Shown here: positions 13,256 to 13,524 of the stretch, piece after piece
Layout: each line of letters starts with the position of its first letter
Position numbering within the stretch: position 1 is the stretch's first letter
Source: JBKGYG01 sp046546235
GTDB taxonomy: Bacteria > Bacillota > Clostridia > Lachnospirales > DSM-24629
DNA: 13,524 nt
Direction of reading: 5' to 3'
NCBI GenBank assembly: GCA_046546235.1
Contig: JBKGYG010000049.1
Location: 1 to 13,524 of the forward strand
Program-made: the position numbers and the translations under genes
The notes under the pieces: model-generated
Databases searched by the model: none
The model's input: only the letters and a program-made list of their open reading frames with translations
What the model was told of the DNA's origin: nothing

Positions 13256-13524
13256 AGACTGAATACAAAATAATAATTTAGGAATTTTCCGTAGAGAAAT
13301 ATATATACAAAACGTTCAGGTTAAATATTTGAAGAAAAACTAAGTTCGTTCCAATTGTTATTCCTAAACCTTAAAAACTCCCTAACGGTCAAACATTTAA
13401 GGTTTTTAACGGAATAACAATTTCCACTCACTAATTTTTTCTGATCAAATATTTAAAACATCACTTATTTGTATATATATTCCCCTACTATGTATTTGAA
13501 AAAATTTAACTTTGTCTACAGTCT
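13256..13524. mobile_element. Long imperfect palindrome, probable fold-back/MITE-like element (may run past the window)
   Basis: The gene-free end of the window is one fold-back structure. Left and right arms match as inverted copies in ordered blocks: AGACTG (13256-13261) with CAGTCT (13519-13524); ACAAA (13265-13269) with TTTGT (13511-13515); AATATATATACAAA (13298-13311) with its perfect complement (13468-13481); TTAAATATTTGA (13321-13332) with 13445-13456; AATTGTTATTCC (13353-13364) with 13411-13422; and AAACCTTAAA (13366-13375) with 13396-13405. About 20 nt (13376-13395) form the loop. The sums of paired coordinates drift only from 26780 to 26771, so this is one diverged palindrome of about 270 bp, not scattered repeats. 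It has no ORF of note. A MITE or an insertion-sequence remnant is my inference; a target duplication cannot be checked because the right end is at the window edge. Confidence 0.65.

Noticed and set aside
13256..13524. CRISPR array or riboswitch in the terminal gene-free stretch
   Set aside because: The repeats are inverted rather than evenly spaced direct repeats, and no gene follows within the window to be controlled by a riboswitch.

Overview
The window is low-GC DNA (A/T-rich codons such as AGA, ATA and TTA dominate) with strong AAAGGAGG-type ribosome binding sites. It carries Gram-positive markers: a YkpA-type ABC-F ATPase, a YlbF-family protein and a CheY of the Thermotoga/Bacillus type. 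I infer a motile member of the Bacillota, most likely of the Clostridia. The sequence does not fix the genus.

Layout: positions 199-10098 form one tightly packed plus-strand chemotaxis operon: cheY, cheA, cheW, a transmembrane chemoreceptor (MCP), cheR, cheB, a cytosolic PAS-containing hybrid histidine kinase and a stand-alone CheY-like regulator. Gaps are 38 bp or less and several genes overlap. The transfer RNA-like messenger RNA gene ssrA (10226-10579) follows, with its own good promoter and a strong terminator. A convergent minus-strand ABC-F gene occupies 10639-12243. Two small plus-strand genes follow: an MTH1187/YqgV-type thiamine-binding family protein (12522-12824) and a YlbF-family helical protein (12887-13216). 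The last 270 bp hold no gene but form one long imperfect palindrome that runs to the window edge, probably a fold-back or MITE-like element or part of an insertion sequence.

How the genes work together: the MCP, coupled by CheW, controls CheA, which would phosphorylate CheY. CheR methylates and CheB demethylates the receptor for adaptation. No CheC, CheD, CheX or flagellar gene is visible here. Three features depart from the textbook set. The CheB receiver domain has Lys60 where the phosphorylated Asp should be, so feedback from CheA through CheB phosphorylation looks broken. The receptor carries about six tandem HAMP-like units with a regular 42-46 residue period between membrane and signalling hairpin. 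The operon also encodes a hybrid kinase whose second PAS domain has a four-cysteine cluster and whose C-terminus looks like an HPt domain with Glu in place of the phospho-His. Together these suggest a chemotaxis pathway whose adaptation and inputs are wired differently from the E. coli and B. subtilis models; that reading is inference.
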